Source: Solen grandis (lineage: Eukaryota > Mollusca > Bivalvia > Adapedonta > Solenidae). From it: a DNA stretch of 64,000 bases. Position 1 is the first letter of the stretch, and each line of letters starts with the position of its first letter. The notes under the pieces are model-generated. The model was not told the origin of the DNA. It saw only the letters and a list, made by a program, of their open reading frames with translations, and ran no database searches. Below, one piece after another: positions 17,778-27,041 of this stretch. Position numbers and translations under genes: made by a program. The stretch spans positions 10,574,956-10,638,955 of the forward strand of contig CM037778.1 in NCBI GenBank assembly GCA_021229015.1, given 5' to 3'.

Positions 17778-19850
17778 ATGAGACATAATCGATATTTCAT
17801 TTTAATAGTAGCGGTCATTTGGTCGTTTAGATCTACTATGATAGCAGATATTTATATAGATAAAAAAGAGAAAATATCTCTTGCCGGAGAGTTAAAGCTT
17901 GAGACGGCTATCTTTATTCAAGACGGGTTTACTTATAATAATCCGGGTCAAACCCGCAAAGGCGGTCTTTATAATCGTGGATACGAACATAGCCGAAGCG
18001 ATCAAATGAAAAACGAGATTTCGGCAAAAATATTTCTAAACGGAATATATGAAACATGGAGTTGGCATTCTGAACTACAAATTATTAAAAATACCGATAG
18101 AATCGACGCATATTACGGACATAGATCTTATACGCAACAAGATTATTTCCGCGAATTTTACGTAGACTTTAGTATTGACGAATGGGAGATACGTAGCGGT
18201 AAACAACAGCTAGCTTGGGGAACCGCAGACGGCGTAAAATTTCTTGATATTATTAATCCGACGGACTACCGTGAATGGGGACAAAACGTCACGGAAGATA
18301 GTCGTATTCCTATTTGGATGCTAATTGCCGAACGCCCCGTAGGTAGCGGTGATGCGACCGTACAATTAGTGTGGGTTCCGGATATCGGTCGCATTAATCA
18401 AATCCCCGGATTACACGATTTTGCGACGGGCGACGCTAAAGAACCTTTCGTCGCTTTAGGAGTAGAGACAATCACGGGACGGTATAACGGTTTTTTTAAC
18501 ATCGGAAAAGATTTCGGAAACGTTTCTAGTGCGTTTAATCGACTGTTTTCTACCGCTTTTGGGGCATCTACAAATGCAAATATACTCTCTAGGTTCGGAG
18601 GGATAACCGTCGGTGATTTTACGCAAATTCCCGATGTCTCCGATTTTATGCAAAACGGCGGAGCAGATCCTACCCTTGTGGGGCTACCGGCTTCTTCAAA
18701 AGATCACATAACTAGTGCAACGGGCAAAATTACCGACCCCGGTACGCAAGACGGATCAAACGGATCGCAAATGTTATTTGCAATAGCACACTCGTCGACT
18801 TCACGAAACGGCACTAATCTTTTTAACGGAAAACTAAACGTAGTGCCCGGTACGCAAAATGATATTTTTGACTATATGGATGTAACCTCTTTTGCTACGT
18901 TTGACGATTTTCAAGGTATGCAAACCGTCTATAAAAAAGATTATGCAAGCAGACGTATAAAAAACCATAATTTCGGCCTTCGTTATACAAATAGCACCGA
19001 CGGAGGCTTGAACTATTCGTTGAACTACTACTATCATTGGGACAATAACCCCTCTATTCAGATGCATTGGGAAGATCAAAACGGCAATACGTTAACGCCT
19101 AAGACCTATATCCAAAAATCTCAAAACCCTGCCGGGTACACATCGGTAAAACTAACGAAAATGAATAACGGCGAATTTAATCCCGATCAAGACGGTCCCG
19201 CAACGTTGGTGTTTCAAGAAAAACTCAATCGTATTAACAGTTTTGGATTCTCTTTTGATTATGCCGTAGATACGAATTTTGCGCCTATTATCGTACGCGG
19301 TGAATTTTTGTACGACAAAGGAGTCAAACTTCCGGTAGTCGATTTAGGAAAATTAGCATACGCAGACTTGGTTAATGCAGTAACTACGGCTAAAGCAGAC
19401 GTGGTTAAGTATGTTGTCGGTGTCGATATAACCGTTTTGACAAACCTAATGACGAGTTTTCAGATTATGGATATATGGAACTTAGACTATATAGATAAAA
19501 CATCGTCGTATAAAAATCCCGTTACCGGTCGGACATATGGTTATTTTTCGGCAAATCCGATGACGATGAGTCTAATAAACGGCTTTAAAAAAGCAGATGA
19601 ACATCAAATAATGTTTACGTTATTTCTCTCAAAACCGTTTTTAGAATCTAATGCACTATACGTTAATAATCTTTTTTTATTAGAAGAGGCCGGCGGAGGA
19701 TTTTGGAACCGTTTAAATTTTGAGTACGCTTGGTCGGACAATATCGTACTATTAGCCGAATGGAATCAATACGGCGGAGACAAGTACGGCGTTTTCGGAC
19801 AATTCAAAGATATGTCGAACTTTCAAGCAAGCATCAAATATATCTTCTAA
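17778..19850 (+). CDS. DUF1302 family outer-membrane beta-barrel protein
   Basis: A 690-residue protein with an N-terminal signal (FILIVAVIWSF), many alternating aromatic/hydrophobic strands and a C-terminal QASIKYIF ending in phenylalanine, the usual barrel-assembly signal. The family signature lies around residues 130-190: REFYVDFSIDEWEIRSGKQQLAWG, then DYREWG and RIPIWML. A low-complexity stretch rich in G, T and D sits near residues 290-340, probably an extracellular loop. Co-translation with the LolA-like protein suggests a shared role in lipid or hydrophobic-substrate movement at the outer membrane. Confidence 0.85.
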   Translation: MRHNRYFILIVAVIWSFRSTMIADIYIDKKEKISLAGELKLETAIFIQDGFTYNNPGQTRKGGLYNRGYEHSRSDQMKNEISAKIFLNGIYETWSWHSELQIIKNTDRIDAYYGHRSYTQQDYFREFYVDFSIDEWEIRSGKQQLAWGTADGVKFLDIINPTDYREWGQNVTEDSRIPIWMLIAERPVGSGDATVQLVWVPDIGRINQIPGLHDFATGDAKEPFVALGVETITGRYNGFFNIGKDFGNVSSAFNRLFSTAFGASTNANILSRFGGITVGDFTQIPDVSDFMQNGGADPTLVGLPASSKDHITSATGKITDPGTQDGSNGSQMLFAIAHSSTSRNGTNLFNGKLNVVPGTQNDIFDYMDVTSFATFDDFQGMQTVYKKDYASRRIKNHNFGLRYTNSTDGGLNYSLNYYYHWDNNPSIQMHWEDQNGNTLTPKTYIQKSQNPAGYTSVKLTKMNNGEFNPDQDGPATLVFQEKLNRINSFGFSFDYAVDTNFAPIIVRGEFLYDKGVKLPVVDLGKLAYADLVNAVTTAKADVVKYVVGVDITVLTNLMTSFQIMDIWNLDYIDKTSSYKNPVTGRTYGYFSANPMTMSLINGFKKADEHQIMFTLFLSKPFLESNALYVNNLFLLEEAGGGFWNRLNFEYAWSDNIVLLAEWNQYGGDKYGVFGQFKDMSNFQASIKYIF

Positions 19851-19928
19851 CCTCGTATGTACTACAAGATCGACATGTTACCTTTATAGACGATTGAAGC
19901 TTGTTCAAAAACCGTAACGACAAAAAAT

Positions 19929-20774
19929 TTAATCTTGTGCAATAACCGTAGCAAGCTTGATCATTTGTGCCGACCAATCGGCGCTAATAGGCGAAACAGT
20001 CTCTAACGTAGCGCCCACCTCCTTGGCAATGGTGCCTGCTGCCCGTTTAGAAAAACCGGGCTCTACGATAATGTGCTGAATGCCTGCTTGTTTTGCCTCT
20101 TTGATAAGTTGCATTAGCTCTTTGGGGTTTGGCTCTTTTCCCTCATGTTCGATAGTTATCTGCCTTAAATTATAAGCGTGCGCAAAGTGTCCGAATGCGG
20201 GATGAAAGACCATAAATACCCTACGGGATTTTATATTAGAAAGAATACGCTTAACCGCATTGTCCGTTGCATCTACTTGATCTATTAACCGTTTTAACCC
20301 CTCTTCATATGCGCTGACATGTTGCGGATCTTGAGCTTTTAGTGCTGTAGCAATAGAGTGCGCCATGATTTTAACGTTAGAAGGATTGAACCAACTGTGC
20401 GGATCCGTACTACTATGCTCATCGTGCGAATGGTGCGTATCTTTTACGTGATCTATTTTAAAATCGATATTTTCGTAAGTGTTAACAATCTTCATGTTAG
20501 GGTTTTGTGCACTAAACGCAGAAATCCGGCGCCCCTCAAACTCTTCTAATCCTACGGTCATATAGAGTGTTGCACTACTAAGACGCATCATTTGGGAGGG
20601 GCGTGGCTCATAAACGTGCGGGTCGTTGCCTTCAAGAATCATTGTTTGCACGCTTACGTGTTCTGCCCCGATAGTCTCTACCATCCACTTTTGAACGGGG
20701 ATAGTAACTGCAACTTGCACTTTTGCTACTATCGTGGCCGTTAATAAAAATAACAGTATCGAAATTTTCTTCAT
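19929..20774 (-). CDS. znuA: Zinc/manganese ABC transporter substrate-binding protein (ZnuA-like)
   Basis: A 281-residue periplasmic binding protein of the cluster A-I family with a signal peptide (about 1-17). Metal ligands are suggested by DPHVYEPRPSQM, a histidine-rich loop (DTHHSHDEHSSTDPHSW), VFHPAFGHFAHAY and VEPGFS. The His-rich loop favours zinc. No ATPase (znuC) or permease (znuB) lies in the window, so it is either an orphan or its partners lie elsewhere. A strong AAAGGAGAA precedes the ATG. Confidence 0.87.
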   Translation of the reverse strand: MKKISILLFLLTATIVAKVQVAVTIPVQKWMVETIGAEHVSVQTMILEGNDPHVYEPRPSQMMRLSSATLYMTVGLEEFEGRRISAFSAQNPNMKIVNTYENIDFKIDHVKDTHHSHDEHSSTDPHSWFNPSNVKIMAHSIATALKAQDPQHVSAYEEGLKRLIDQVDATDNAVKRILSNIKSRRVFMVFHPAFGHFAHAYNLRQITIEHEGKEPNPKELMQLIKEAKQAGIQHIIVEPGFSKRAAGTIAKEVGATLETVSPISADWSAQMIKLATVIAQD

Positions 20775-20879
20775 CTATTCTCCTTTGATGTTTATAGCCG
20801 TCGTTTTCGACGCTTACGTCGGTTGTAATAAAACCGCGTTGTAACCGCCCGTCATATTTAAATTTTGGTTTAATACTTT

Positions 20880-21005
20880 TTATACTCTTTGTACTGTTTT
20901 TGATTGCTCTTTGAGGTTATTAAGATCGTCAGCGTGCAGTAACGTAACAAAAAGTACGACAGCGATAAAACACGAAAACCGTTGCAACGTTTGAATGAGT
21001 TGCAT
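20880..21005 (-). CDS. Small hypothetical exported peptide
   Basis: A 41-codon frame upstream of znuA encoding a peptide with a hydrophobic core (CFIAVVLFVTLLHA) that resembles a signal peptide, followed by a short polar tail (DDLNNLKEQSK). No homologue is recognised and the ribosome binding site is poor. It could be a leader peptide, the truncated start of a lost exported protein, or chance. Around it the intergenic DNA (20775-21082) shows nothing else. Confidence 0.25.
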   Translation of the reverse strand: MQLIQTLQRFSCFIAVVLFVTLLHADDLNNLKEQSKTVQRV

Positions 21006-21082
21006 ATAACACTTCTGCTTTTTTTGATGAAATTATACCTCATAAAATTTATAAATGCAAGTTAATTGCATTTATAAAACCT

Positions 21083-23023
21083 TTAGCCGAGTATTTTCAT
21101 AACCCGATTCGTAATCGCCTTTGGGGAAAAACCAAATTGATTAAAAAGCTCGTTTGCCGGTCCGCTAGCTCCGAAACTTTGCATATTAATAACCGTATCG
21201 GCAAACTTATACCACTCCGTGCCGTGCGCTGCTTCTATTGCAACGGTCACGGTATTTGGCTTGATCACTAAGTTAATATAGACACTATCTTGCTCAAGCA
21301 ATAGATCAAAACAAGGAACACTCGCTACGTTGGCTACAATACCTTTTTGTGCCAACTCTTTTTGAGATTGAAGCGCTAGACTAACTTCAGAACCCGAAGC
21401 TATCAAGGTTACGGTAGCATCTTTTTCTTGAATCAACAAATAGCCGCCCTTTTCGATCGAACCAAAGGCCCGATTTGCGTTTAAAACCGGAAGTTTTTGA
21501 CGACTTAATACAAATCCGCTCGGTGCTTTTAAGGTGAGGGCTTTTTTCCATGAAGCAACGTTTTCGATTGCGTCTGCAGGACGAAAAACGTAGAAATTAG
21601 GCAAGGCCCTAAACTGACTTAAGTGTTCGATAGGCTGGTGTGTAGGTCCATCTTCGCCTACGCCGATACTATCGTGGGTCCAGATAAAAAAATGTTGAAT
21701 TTTATTAAGGGCGGCAAGGCGTGCCGACGGTTTTAAATAGTCGCTAAAAACAAAAAAAGTGGCCGAAAAAGGAAGCAAGGGGCCGTAAAGCCCTATAGCA
21801 TTATTAATAGCCGCCATAGCATGTTCACGAATACCGAAATGGATATTTTTACCTTTAGGAAAATCGCCCATATCTTTGAGTTCGCTCTTATTTGAAGGCG
21901 CTAGATCTGCGCTACCTCCGAGAAATCCGGGAATTGCTTTTGCAATAGCATTAAGAATTTGACCGTTACTGTCGCGTGTTGCTACGCTACTTCCGATTTC
22001 AAACCGTGGCCACTCAATGGCTTCAAAACTTGGATTAAGAAGACGGTTAAGTGCTTCGTTTTGTTCAGGATAGGGCATCTGTATTTTGCAATGCTCCCAC
22101 TCACGCTGTGCAAGGTCTCCGTTTTCGACGGCACATCTAAAACGAACCAGCACGTCTTTAGGAACATGAAACGTCGCCTTGGGATCAAAGCCCGCTTTTT
22201 GTTTAGATGCGGCAATCTCGTCATCGCCTAACGGTGCACCGTGGGAATGGTGCGAACCCTCCATCGTATACGCTCCTTTAGCAATAGTCGTTTGCGCAAC
22301 GATAATTACCGGACGATCTGCTTTTTTTGCCTCGATAAGCGCATCGTCAATAGCCTTAAAGTCGTGTCCGTCAATCGTTAGAACCTTCCAACCTTGTGCC
22401 TTAAAGCGACCTCGCACGTCTTCACTCCATGCAAGAGAGGTATCTCCTTCGATAGTAATGCCGTTACTATCATAGATAAAAATAAGATTATCTAGCTTCA
22501 AATGTCCGGCTAAAGCCGAAGCCTCGTAGCTAATTCCCTCTTGAAGATCTCCGTCTCCTAGTAAACAATAGACTTTATGGTCTATTAGTAGAGCGTTGGG
22601 ACGATTTACAAGATTGCCCGTATATTTAGCGGCCATGGCAAATCCGACTGCATTGGCAACCCCTTGTCCTAACGGACCGGTAGTAATCTCAATTCCTTCC
22701 GTATGCCCGTATTCAGGATGCCCCGGCGTCTTAGAGCCGGTTTGGCGAAAACGTTTGAGATCATCGACGGTTACGTCATATCCCCACAAATATAACAACG
22801 AGTAGATAAGCCCGGTTGCATGTCCTCCGGAAAAAACCAGACGGTCTCGATTTAACCATTTCGGATTTTTAGGGTTATGGTTTAAATGGGAGCTAAGCAC
22901 CGTTGCAATATCGGCAAGCCCCATCGGAGCTCCGGGATGACCGCTATTGGCTTTTTGAACCATATCTGCAGCTAAAAAACGAATAGTATCTGCCATCTTT
23001 TGCAACATCTGCTTATCTTCCAT
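21083..23023 (-). CDS. tkt: Transketolase
   Basis: A 646-residue thiamine-diphosphate enzyme that moves two-carbon units in the pentose phosphate and Calvin pathways. Motifs: NSGHPGAPMGLAD near the N terminus, the thiamine-binding GDGDLQEGISYEA, the GSADLAPSN segment, and HDSIGVGEDGPTHQPIEH. Length is normal. It overlaps the prenyl synthase gene upstream by 11 bases, so the two are translated as a unit. Confidence 0.96.
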   Translation of the reverse strand: MEDKQMLQKMADTIRFLAADMVQKANSGHPGAPMGLADIATVLSSHLNHNPKNPKWLNRDRLVFSGGHATGLIYSLLYLWGYDVTVDDLKRFRQTGSKTPGHPEYGHTEGIEITTGPLGQGVANAVGFAMAAKYTGNLVNRPNALLIDHKVYCLLGDGDLQEGISYEASALAGHLKLDNLIFIYDSNGITIEGDTSLAWSEDVRGRFKAQGWKVLTIDGHDFKAIDDALIEAKKADRPVIIVAQTTIAKGAYTMEGSHHSHGAPLGDDEIAASKQKAGFDPKATFHVPKDVLVRFRCAVENGDLAQREWEHCKIQMPYPEQNEALNRLLNPSFEAIEWPRFEIGSSVATRDSNGQILNAIAKAIPGFLGGSADLAPSNKSELKDMGDFPKGKNIHFGIREHAMAAINNAIGLYGPLLPFSATFFVFSDYLKPSARLAALNKIQHFFIWTHDSIGVGEDGPTHQPIEHLSQFRALPNFYVFRPADAIENVASWKKALTLKAPSGFVLSRQKLPVLNANRAFGSIEKGGYLLIQEKDATVTLIASGSEVSLALQSQKELAQKGIVANVASVPCFDLLLEQDSVYINLVIKPNTVTVAIEAAHGTEWYKFADTVINMQSFGASGPANELFNQFGFSPKAITNRVMKILG

Positions 23024-23912
23024 TTTTGTTTTTCTCCTTTTGGGCGCTCTTGTTTGTAAAGCCTATTTTGTGTCGATCCAAATAGTCTCTAAGCACTTGC
23101 ATAAGTGCATCTTGTAACCTTGTGTCAAATTTTTGCAATTCATGTTTTAAAGTGCGCGATAATATATCGGCTTCATTCATGCTCGCTTCTAGGCCTATAA
23201 CGTTGACGAAACTATTTTTTGCAGTGTCGATGCCGGTGCTCTTTCCTGCCTCTTTGCTATTTTGCATAACGTCTAAAATATCGTCTTGAATCTGAAATAG
23301 TAGTCCCAAGCGTATTCCAAAATCATGTAACGGTTTTTTTAGCTCTTTTTTACCGGTAATAAAAGCTCCCGTTGCAAGCGAAAAGGCGATTAATTTACCG
23401 GTTTTATGCTCGTGTAAAAACTTTACCTCGTCTATATTAAGCGGCTTATTCTCGAAATAGCAGTCAATTGCCTGCCCCAAAACCATGCCGCTTAAACCGC
23501 CTAAAAGTGCTAATTCCTTAATCAATACTACTCTTATTTCGGCGCTCAAAGGGGCTTTGGAGAGTATCTCAAATGCATACGTATTTAACGCATCTCCCAC
23601 AAGAATTGCCGTTACTTCATCGTATTGAATATGTAACGTCGGAGTACTGCGACGCAAAGCAGCATCGTCCATTGCCGGCAAATCGTCGTGTATGAGCGAG
23701 TAAGTGTGCAACACCTCTATTGCCATTGCCGCATACATAGCCGAGTCGACTAATAGAGGATTAATAGCCTTAACGGTATTTAATAACAGCATGGGGCGAA
23801 ATCGTTTACCTCCGGCAAACAACATCGCTTGCAACGCCTCGTCGTAATAAGGGTGAAAACTACGCACGGAAGGACGATGGGCTTTTAAAAACCGCTCAAA
23901 TCGTGTTAACAC
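23013..23912 (-). CDS. ispA: Polyprenyl synthetase (farnesyl/geranyl diphosphate synthase type)
   Basis: A 299-residue all-helical enzyme that condenses isopentenyl diphosphate with allylic diphosphates. The first aspartate-rich motif is DDLPAMDDAALRR and the second is QIQDDILD; both bind Mg-diphosphate. GGKRFRPML and the Lys-Thr-Gly of HKTGKLIAF are also present. Length fits short-chain synthases (C15-C20). It is the upstream member of a unit with tkt. The product chain length is not proven by sequence. Confidence 0.9.
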   Translation of the reverse strand: MLTRFERFLKAHRPSVRSFHPYYDEALQAMLFAGGKRFRPMLLLNTVKAINPLLVDSAMYAAMAIEVLHTYSLIHDDLPAMDDAALRRSTPTLHIQYDEVTAILVGDALNTYAFEILSKAPLSAEIRVVLIKELALLGGLSGMVLGQAIDCYFENKPLNIDEVKFLHEHKTGKLIAFSLATGAFITGKKELKKPLHDFGIRLGLLFQIQDDILDVMQNSKEAGKSTGIDTAKNSFVNVIGLEASMNEADILSRTLKHELQKFDTRLQDALMQVLRDYLDRHKIGFTNKSAQKEKNKNGR

Positions 23913-24228
23913 GTAAATATCGCTCTCATCTCTATTGTTAATTTACGTACTATTCCGGCAAGTTACGTTAATACCGAATATCTTGCAATAAAAACCGTGC
24001 AACTATTAGTATTTTGCATTCCCATCGAACGTTATTTAGCTTAAAGACGTTTAAAATTTCTATAGATGTTCTTAACATCTCTCTTCTTGCCTTTAAATGT
24101 GCGCTATCTAGACGTATAAAAACTAAAAATCGTCACGATTAAATTACGCTTTTTGATAGGTCTGTGCTCCGCTTGACGATCTTGAATCAACAAAACGAGA
24201 CAACAATAGGTGCGCAATAACGTTAAGC
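23913..24228. other. Intergenic stretch without a recognised gene
   Basis: 316 bases between ybaB and ispA, both on the minus strand. It holds only short broken frames. No tRNA fold, repeat or strong promoter was found, although upstream signals for the ispA-tkt unit should lie in its left part. Confidence 0.5.
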
Positions 24229-24543
24229 CTATTTATTTCCAAAAGGATTCATATCTCCTAGTATACCCATTGCGCTACTTTTTTTATTATCTTCAACCAT
24301 TTTCATAGCATCGTTTATTGCAGAAATAAGTAAAATTTGCATCGACTCTTTATCTTCGAGTAACGAGTCGTCAATATCTAAATCAACGACTTTGCTTTGA
24401 CCGCTAATACTTACTTTAACCATTCCGCCGCCGCTTTTAGCCGTAAAAATCTTGCCGGCGCTCTCCTCTTCTATTTTTTGGGCTTGCTTTTGTAATTGTT
24501 CAAACATCTTCCCCATATCGCCAAGATTCAAATTATCAAACAT
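24229..24543 (-). CDS. ybaB: YbaB/EbfC family nucleoid-associated protein
   Basis: A 104-residue DNA-binding protein of the YbaB/EbfC family. The start at 24543 gives the normal N terminus MFDNLNLGDMGKMFEQLQKQAQKIEEE, a long helix, followed by the conserved GGGMVKVSISGQSKVVDLDIDDSLL. It lies 10 bases after panD and is probably translated from the same message. Confidence 0.88.
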   Translation of the reverse strand: MFDNLNLGDMGKMFEQLQKQAQKIEEESAGKIFTAKSGGGMVKVSISGQSKVVDLDIDDSLLEDKESMQILLISAINDAMKMVEDNKKSSAMGILGDMNPFGNK

Positions 24544-24553
24544 ACATAACCTT

Positions 24554-24919
24554 TTATAGCTCTTCTTGAAGCTTGACAATGTTGTTTTTGTCGTCGACTA
24601 AAACAACCGTAGGCTTATAGTTTTTAAGTTCCGTTTCATCATAAAAGGCATATGCGACAACGATAATTTTATCGCCGACGTTAACTTTACGCGCCGCTGC
24701 GCCGTTAAGGCACATCTCTTTTTTGCCGCGCTTGCCTAAAATAGTATAGGTCGTAAAACGCTCGCCGTTATTAATATTGAGAATTTCGACCTTCTGTCCG
24801 ACGCGAAGCTTGGCTGCTTCAAGCAACTCTTGGTCAATGGTAATAGACCCTGCGTAGTTCAAGTTCGCATCGGTTACGGTCGCACGATGAATTTTGCTAT
24901 ATAGCATCTGGATATTCAT
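24554..24919 (-). CDS. panD: Aspartate 1-decarboxylase
   Basis: A 121-residue pyruvoyl enzyme that makes beta-alanine from aspartate for coenzyme A synthesis. The self-cleavage site Gly-Ser is visible in [10 protein letters not shown] (about residues 24-25), with the conserved [12 protein letters not shown] before it and LNGAAARKV and VVAYAFYDE after it. Length is typical. It lies between a ferredoxin gene and ybaB on the same strand. Confidence 0.95.
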   Translation of the reverse strand: MNIQMLYSKIHRATVTDANLNYAGSITIDQELLEAAKLRVGQKVEILNINNGERFTTYTILGKRGKKEMCLNGAAARKVNVGDKIIVVAYAFYDETELKNYKPTVVLVDDKNNIVKLQEEL

Positions 24920-24957
24920 AGTTTTATTTCCATCTTAAGGATCGTATATTTTAACGA

Positions 24958-25332
24958 CTACCCCGCAGTCGATTGCATCATATCCGACGGTGCAATCGGC
25001 GCATCCCACATCTCTTCGGAAATAGTATACTCTTTAATCGGATTTCCGTCAATAATATGCTCATCGATAATACGATCGATTTTTGCTTTATCAAGCTCCG
25101 TATACATAACATGCCCGGGCTCTACTAACATAACCGGCCCTATTTGGCAACGATTCAGACATGCCGTACGAATCGGTTGCACGGTAGCAATTATACCCTT
25201 TTGCATTAACGAAGTAGCTAAATACTGAAAAAGATCCTGCGTCCGTGGAGTAATGCAACTAGGTGTCGGCATGCCCGGAGGTGCCGATTGCTCACATTTA
25301 AATATATAAAAAGCCGGTTGCGGTATACCCAT
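24958..25332 (-). CDS. Thioredoxin-like [2Fe-2S] ferredoxin
   Basis: A 124-residue protein of the ferredoxin-like thioredoxin-fold family. Cysteines that would hold the cluster are Cys13 (FKCEQSAPPGMPTPSC, with Cys26) and the pair in RTACLNRCQIGP. A VEPGHVMYTELD strand follows, as in the family. It is cytosolic, and a donor or acceptor cannot be assigned. It lies 38 bases upstream of panD. Confidence 0.85.
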   Translation of the reverse strand: MGIPQPAFYIFKCEQSAPPGMPTPSCITPRTQDLFQYLATSLMQKGIIATVQPIRTACLNRCQIGPVMLVEPGHVMYTELDKAKIDRIIDEHIIDGNPIKEYTISEEMWDAPIAPSDMMQSTAG

Positions 25333-25527
25333 TATATTATTCCTTTTACGTAATATTATTTTGACCTAAGTCGGACAAATTTACTATTTTTTTGGGGTGA
25401 ATTGTAACGAAAAAACTTAAAAACACCCTCTATCTTTCGGATTAAGTCGTTAAATTCATGCCATACGCTATTAACTAGAACATTAACGGCTTTAAAAAGA
25501 TGTTTGCTTTAACTTGACGATATGCTC

Positions 25528-25974
25528 TTATTTAATTTCGCCGATCTTCTTTTTTAAGTCGTTATTGGTCCACTTAACAAGTAAAGCGATATCTTCTTGG
25601 CTTAGTTTTGCTTCATCGTGCAAAAGTAGATACCCCGGCTTAGGCATTAATTTTGATACTAACACTTTCTCAAAACGCTTGATACGCATAGTTTTTGTTT
25701 TTAAGTCCGTCTCTTGCCATGTCGAAAAATTTAAAGCGCGTCTTCCGTTTTTAACATTACCGGCAACTATCCAAGAGATAGGTGCCACGTAGCTATAAGC
25801 GGGGTATTTTGTTTGATAAGAGTGGCAATCGTAGCAAGAGCGCTTTAATATTGCCGTCACTTTCGGACTTGCTTTAATCTCTTGTCGAGAATCCGTTATT
25901 TTCACCGTTCGATCAATTTGAATAAGCTGCATAGCCGCAAAAATTACTACGCCGTAGAATAAAAACTTTTTCAC
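25528..25974 (-). CDS. Haem-binding domain protein (monohaem cytochrome-like)
   Basis: A 148-residue exported protein with a hydrophobic N terminus (FLFYGVVIFAAMQL) and one haem motif SCYDCHSYQTKYPAYSYVAPISW, the signature of the Haem_bd family, in which the CxxCH is followed by a conserved tyrosine/proline stretch. MPKPGYLLLHDEAKLS may supply the distal methionine. It probably carries periplasmic electrons. It stands alone, with about 200 bases of quiet DNA before the ferredoxin gene. Confidence 0.82.
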   Translation of the reverse strand: MKKFLFYGVVIFAAMQLIQIDRTVKITDSRQEIKASPKVTAILKRSCYDCHSYQTKYPAYSYVAPISWIVAGNVKNGRRALNFSTWQETDLKTKTMRIKRFEKVLVSKLMPKPGYLLLHDEAKLSQEDIALLVKWTNNDLKKKIGEIK

Positions 25975-26014
25975 GGGCTTTTAATACGTGCGTGATCGCA
26001 TCCGGTTAATCTCT

Positions 26015-26240
26015 TCAATCATCTTGGTACACTCCTTTTTTTACCTTCTCTTGTCTAATTTCTAAAAGTAGCCGAATAAACTCTCGACGAAGCAATTGTG
26101 CCTTTTTAAGATCCTCTTTATCTTCCGGATTTGCCGTTTTGTTATCGGCAATAAATTTAAAAATATTATCTATAATAATTTGCAATCTTCGACAACTCTA
26201 TATCGCTTAATAACAGTTTTAACTCTTCGCTCTTTCTCAT
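26015..26240 (-). pseudogene. Small charged hypothetical protein, frameshifted
   Basis: A frame starting at the ATG at 26240 (MRKSEELKLLLSDIELSK) stops after about 24 codons. The next frame then continues with a helical, highly charged sequence (IIIDNIFKFIADNKTANPED, KKAQLLRREFIRLLLEIRQE) to a TGA at 26015. One indel near 26185 would join them into about 75 residues. No family is recognised. It lies directly between rlmB and the haem protein, on the same strand. Confidence 0.45.
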
Positions 26241-26254
26241 TTTAACTCTTTGGG

Positions 26255-27010
26255 TTACTCTTTAAATGCTATTAGCGCAGCCGTTATCGCAACGTTTAAA
26301 GACTCTACTTTATTATGCATCGGTATGATTAATCGCCGATCTGCCACGGCACTTACTTGCGGACTTACTCCTTCACTCTCGTTGCCTAGCACGTAGACTG
26401 TTTTAGGTCTTCTATCGTAGTTATAAAAGCTCTCTTTGGCACGTGAGGACAATATGACGATATCGGCTCCGTCACTTTTAAAAAGCATTAATGTCTCGTC
26501 TAGCGAGTTTACTTGCATGACGGTTGCCTTAAAAAGCGTTCCGCTGCTAGCTTTAATAACCAACGGTGATATTTTAGCGCCCTTTTCGGTAGAAACTATT
26601 ATACCCTCAAACGGCGAAGCAGTTACCGATCGAATAATCATGCCGAGATTATACGGATTATGGATATTATCTAGCGCTATAAGTCGATACTCTTTGCTAT
26701 GCTCTTTTAAAAACAGTTGCGGCGTTTTCATACCCTTTATAGAGACATCGGCTGCAACGCCTTGATCTTGCTTACCGTTCTTTGATATGCGCGAGAGTAC
26801 CTCTTTTTCGTGTAACTTTATCTCAATTCCGCGCTTACGGGCGACGGATGCAATCTCTTTTAAGATAAGAGCGGGTCTATTTGAGATTGCAAAATGAATT
26901 TTATAAAAAAAGATATTTTCGTCTTGCAGTGCCTCAAGAATAGTCTTTCGACCGTATATAGTCAACAAAGAGTCGTAAAATGCTTTTTTTTTCGCATAAC
27001 CGCTTTGCAT
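26255..27010 (-). CDS. rlmB: TrmH/SpoU-family RNA 2'-O-methyltransferase (RlmB-like)
   Basis: A 251-residue enzyme with an N-terminal substrate-binding domain beginning at IYGRKTILEAL, then the SPOUT methyltransferase with its three motifs: LDNIHNPYNLGMIIRSV, YVLGNESEGVS and IPMHNKVESLNVAITAALIAF. These bind S-adenosylmethionine in the knot. Family members methylate ribose in 23S rRNA or tRNA; RlmB (G2251) is the likeliest. The first 16 residues precede the conserved domain, so the true start may be slightly downstream. Confidence 0.88.
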   Translation of the reverse strand: MQSGYAKKKAFYDSLLTIYGRKTILEALQDENIFFYKIHFAISNRPALILKEIASVARKRGIEIKLHEKEVLSRISKNGKQDQGVAADVSIKGMKTPQLFLKEHSKEYRLIALDNIHNPYNLGMIIRSVTASPFEGIIVSTEKGAKISPLVIKASSGTLFKATVMQVNSLDETLMLFKSDGADIVILSSRAKESFYNYDRRPKTVYVLGNESEGVSPQVSAVADRRLIIPMHNKVESLNVAITAALIAFKE

Positions 27011-27041
27011 TTAGCTCTCCCGTAACGTGGCCGTAGAAGAC

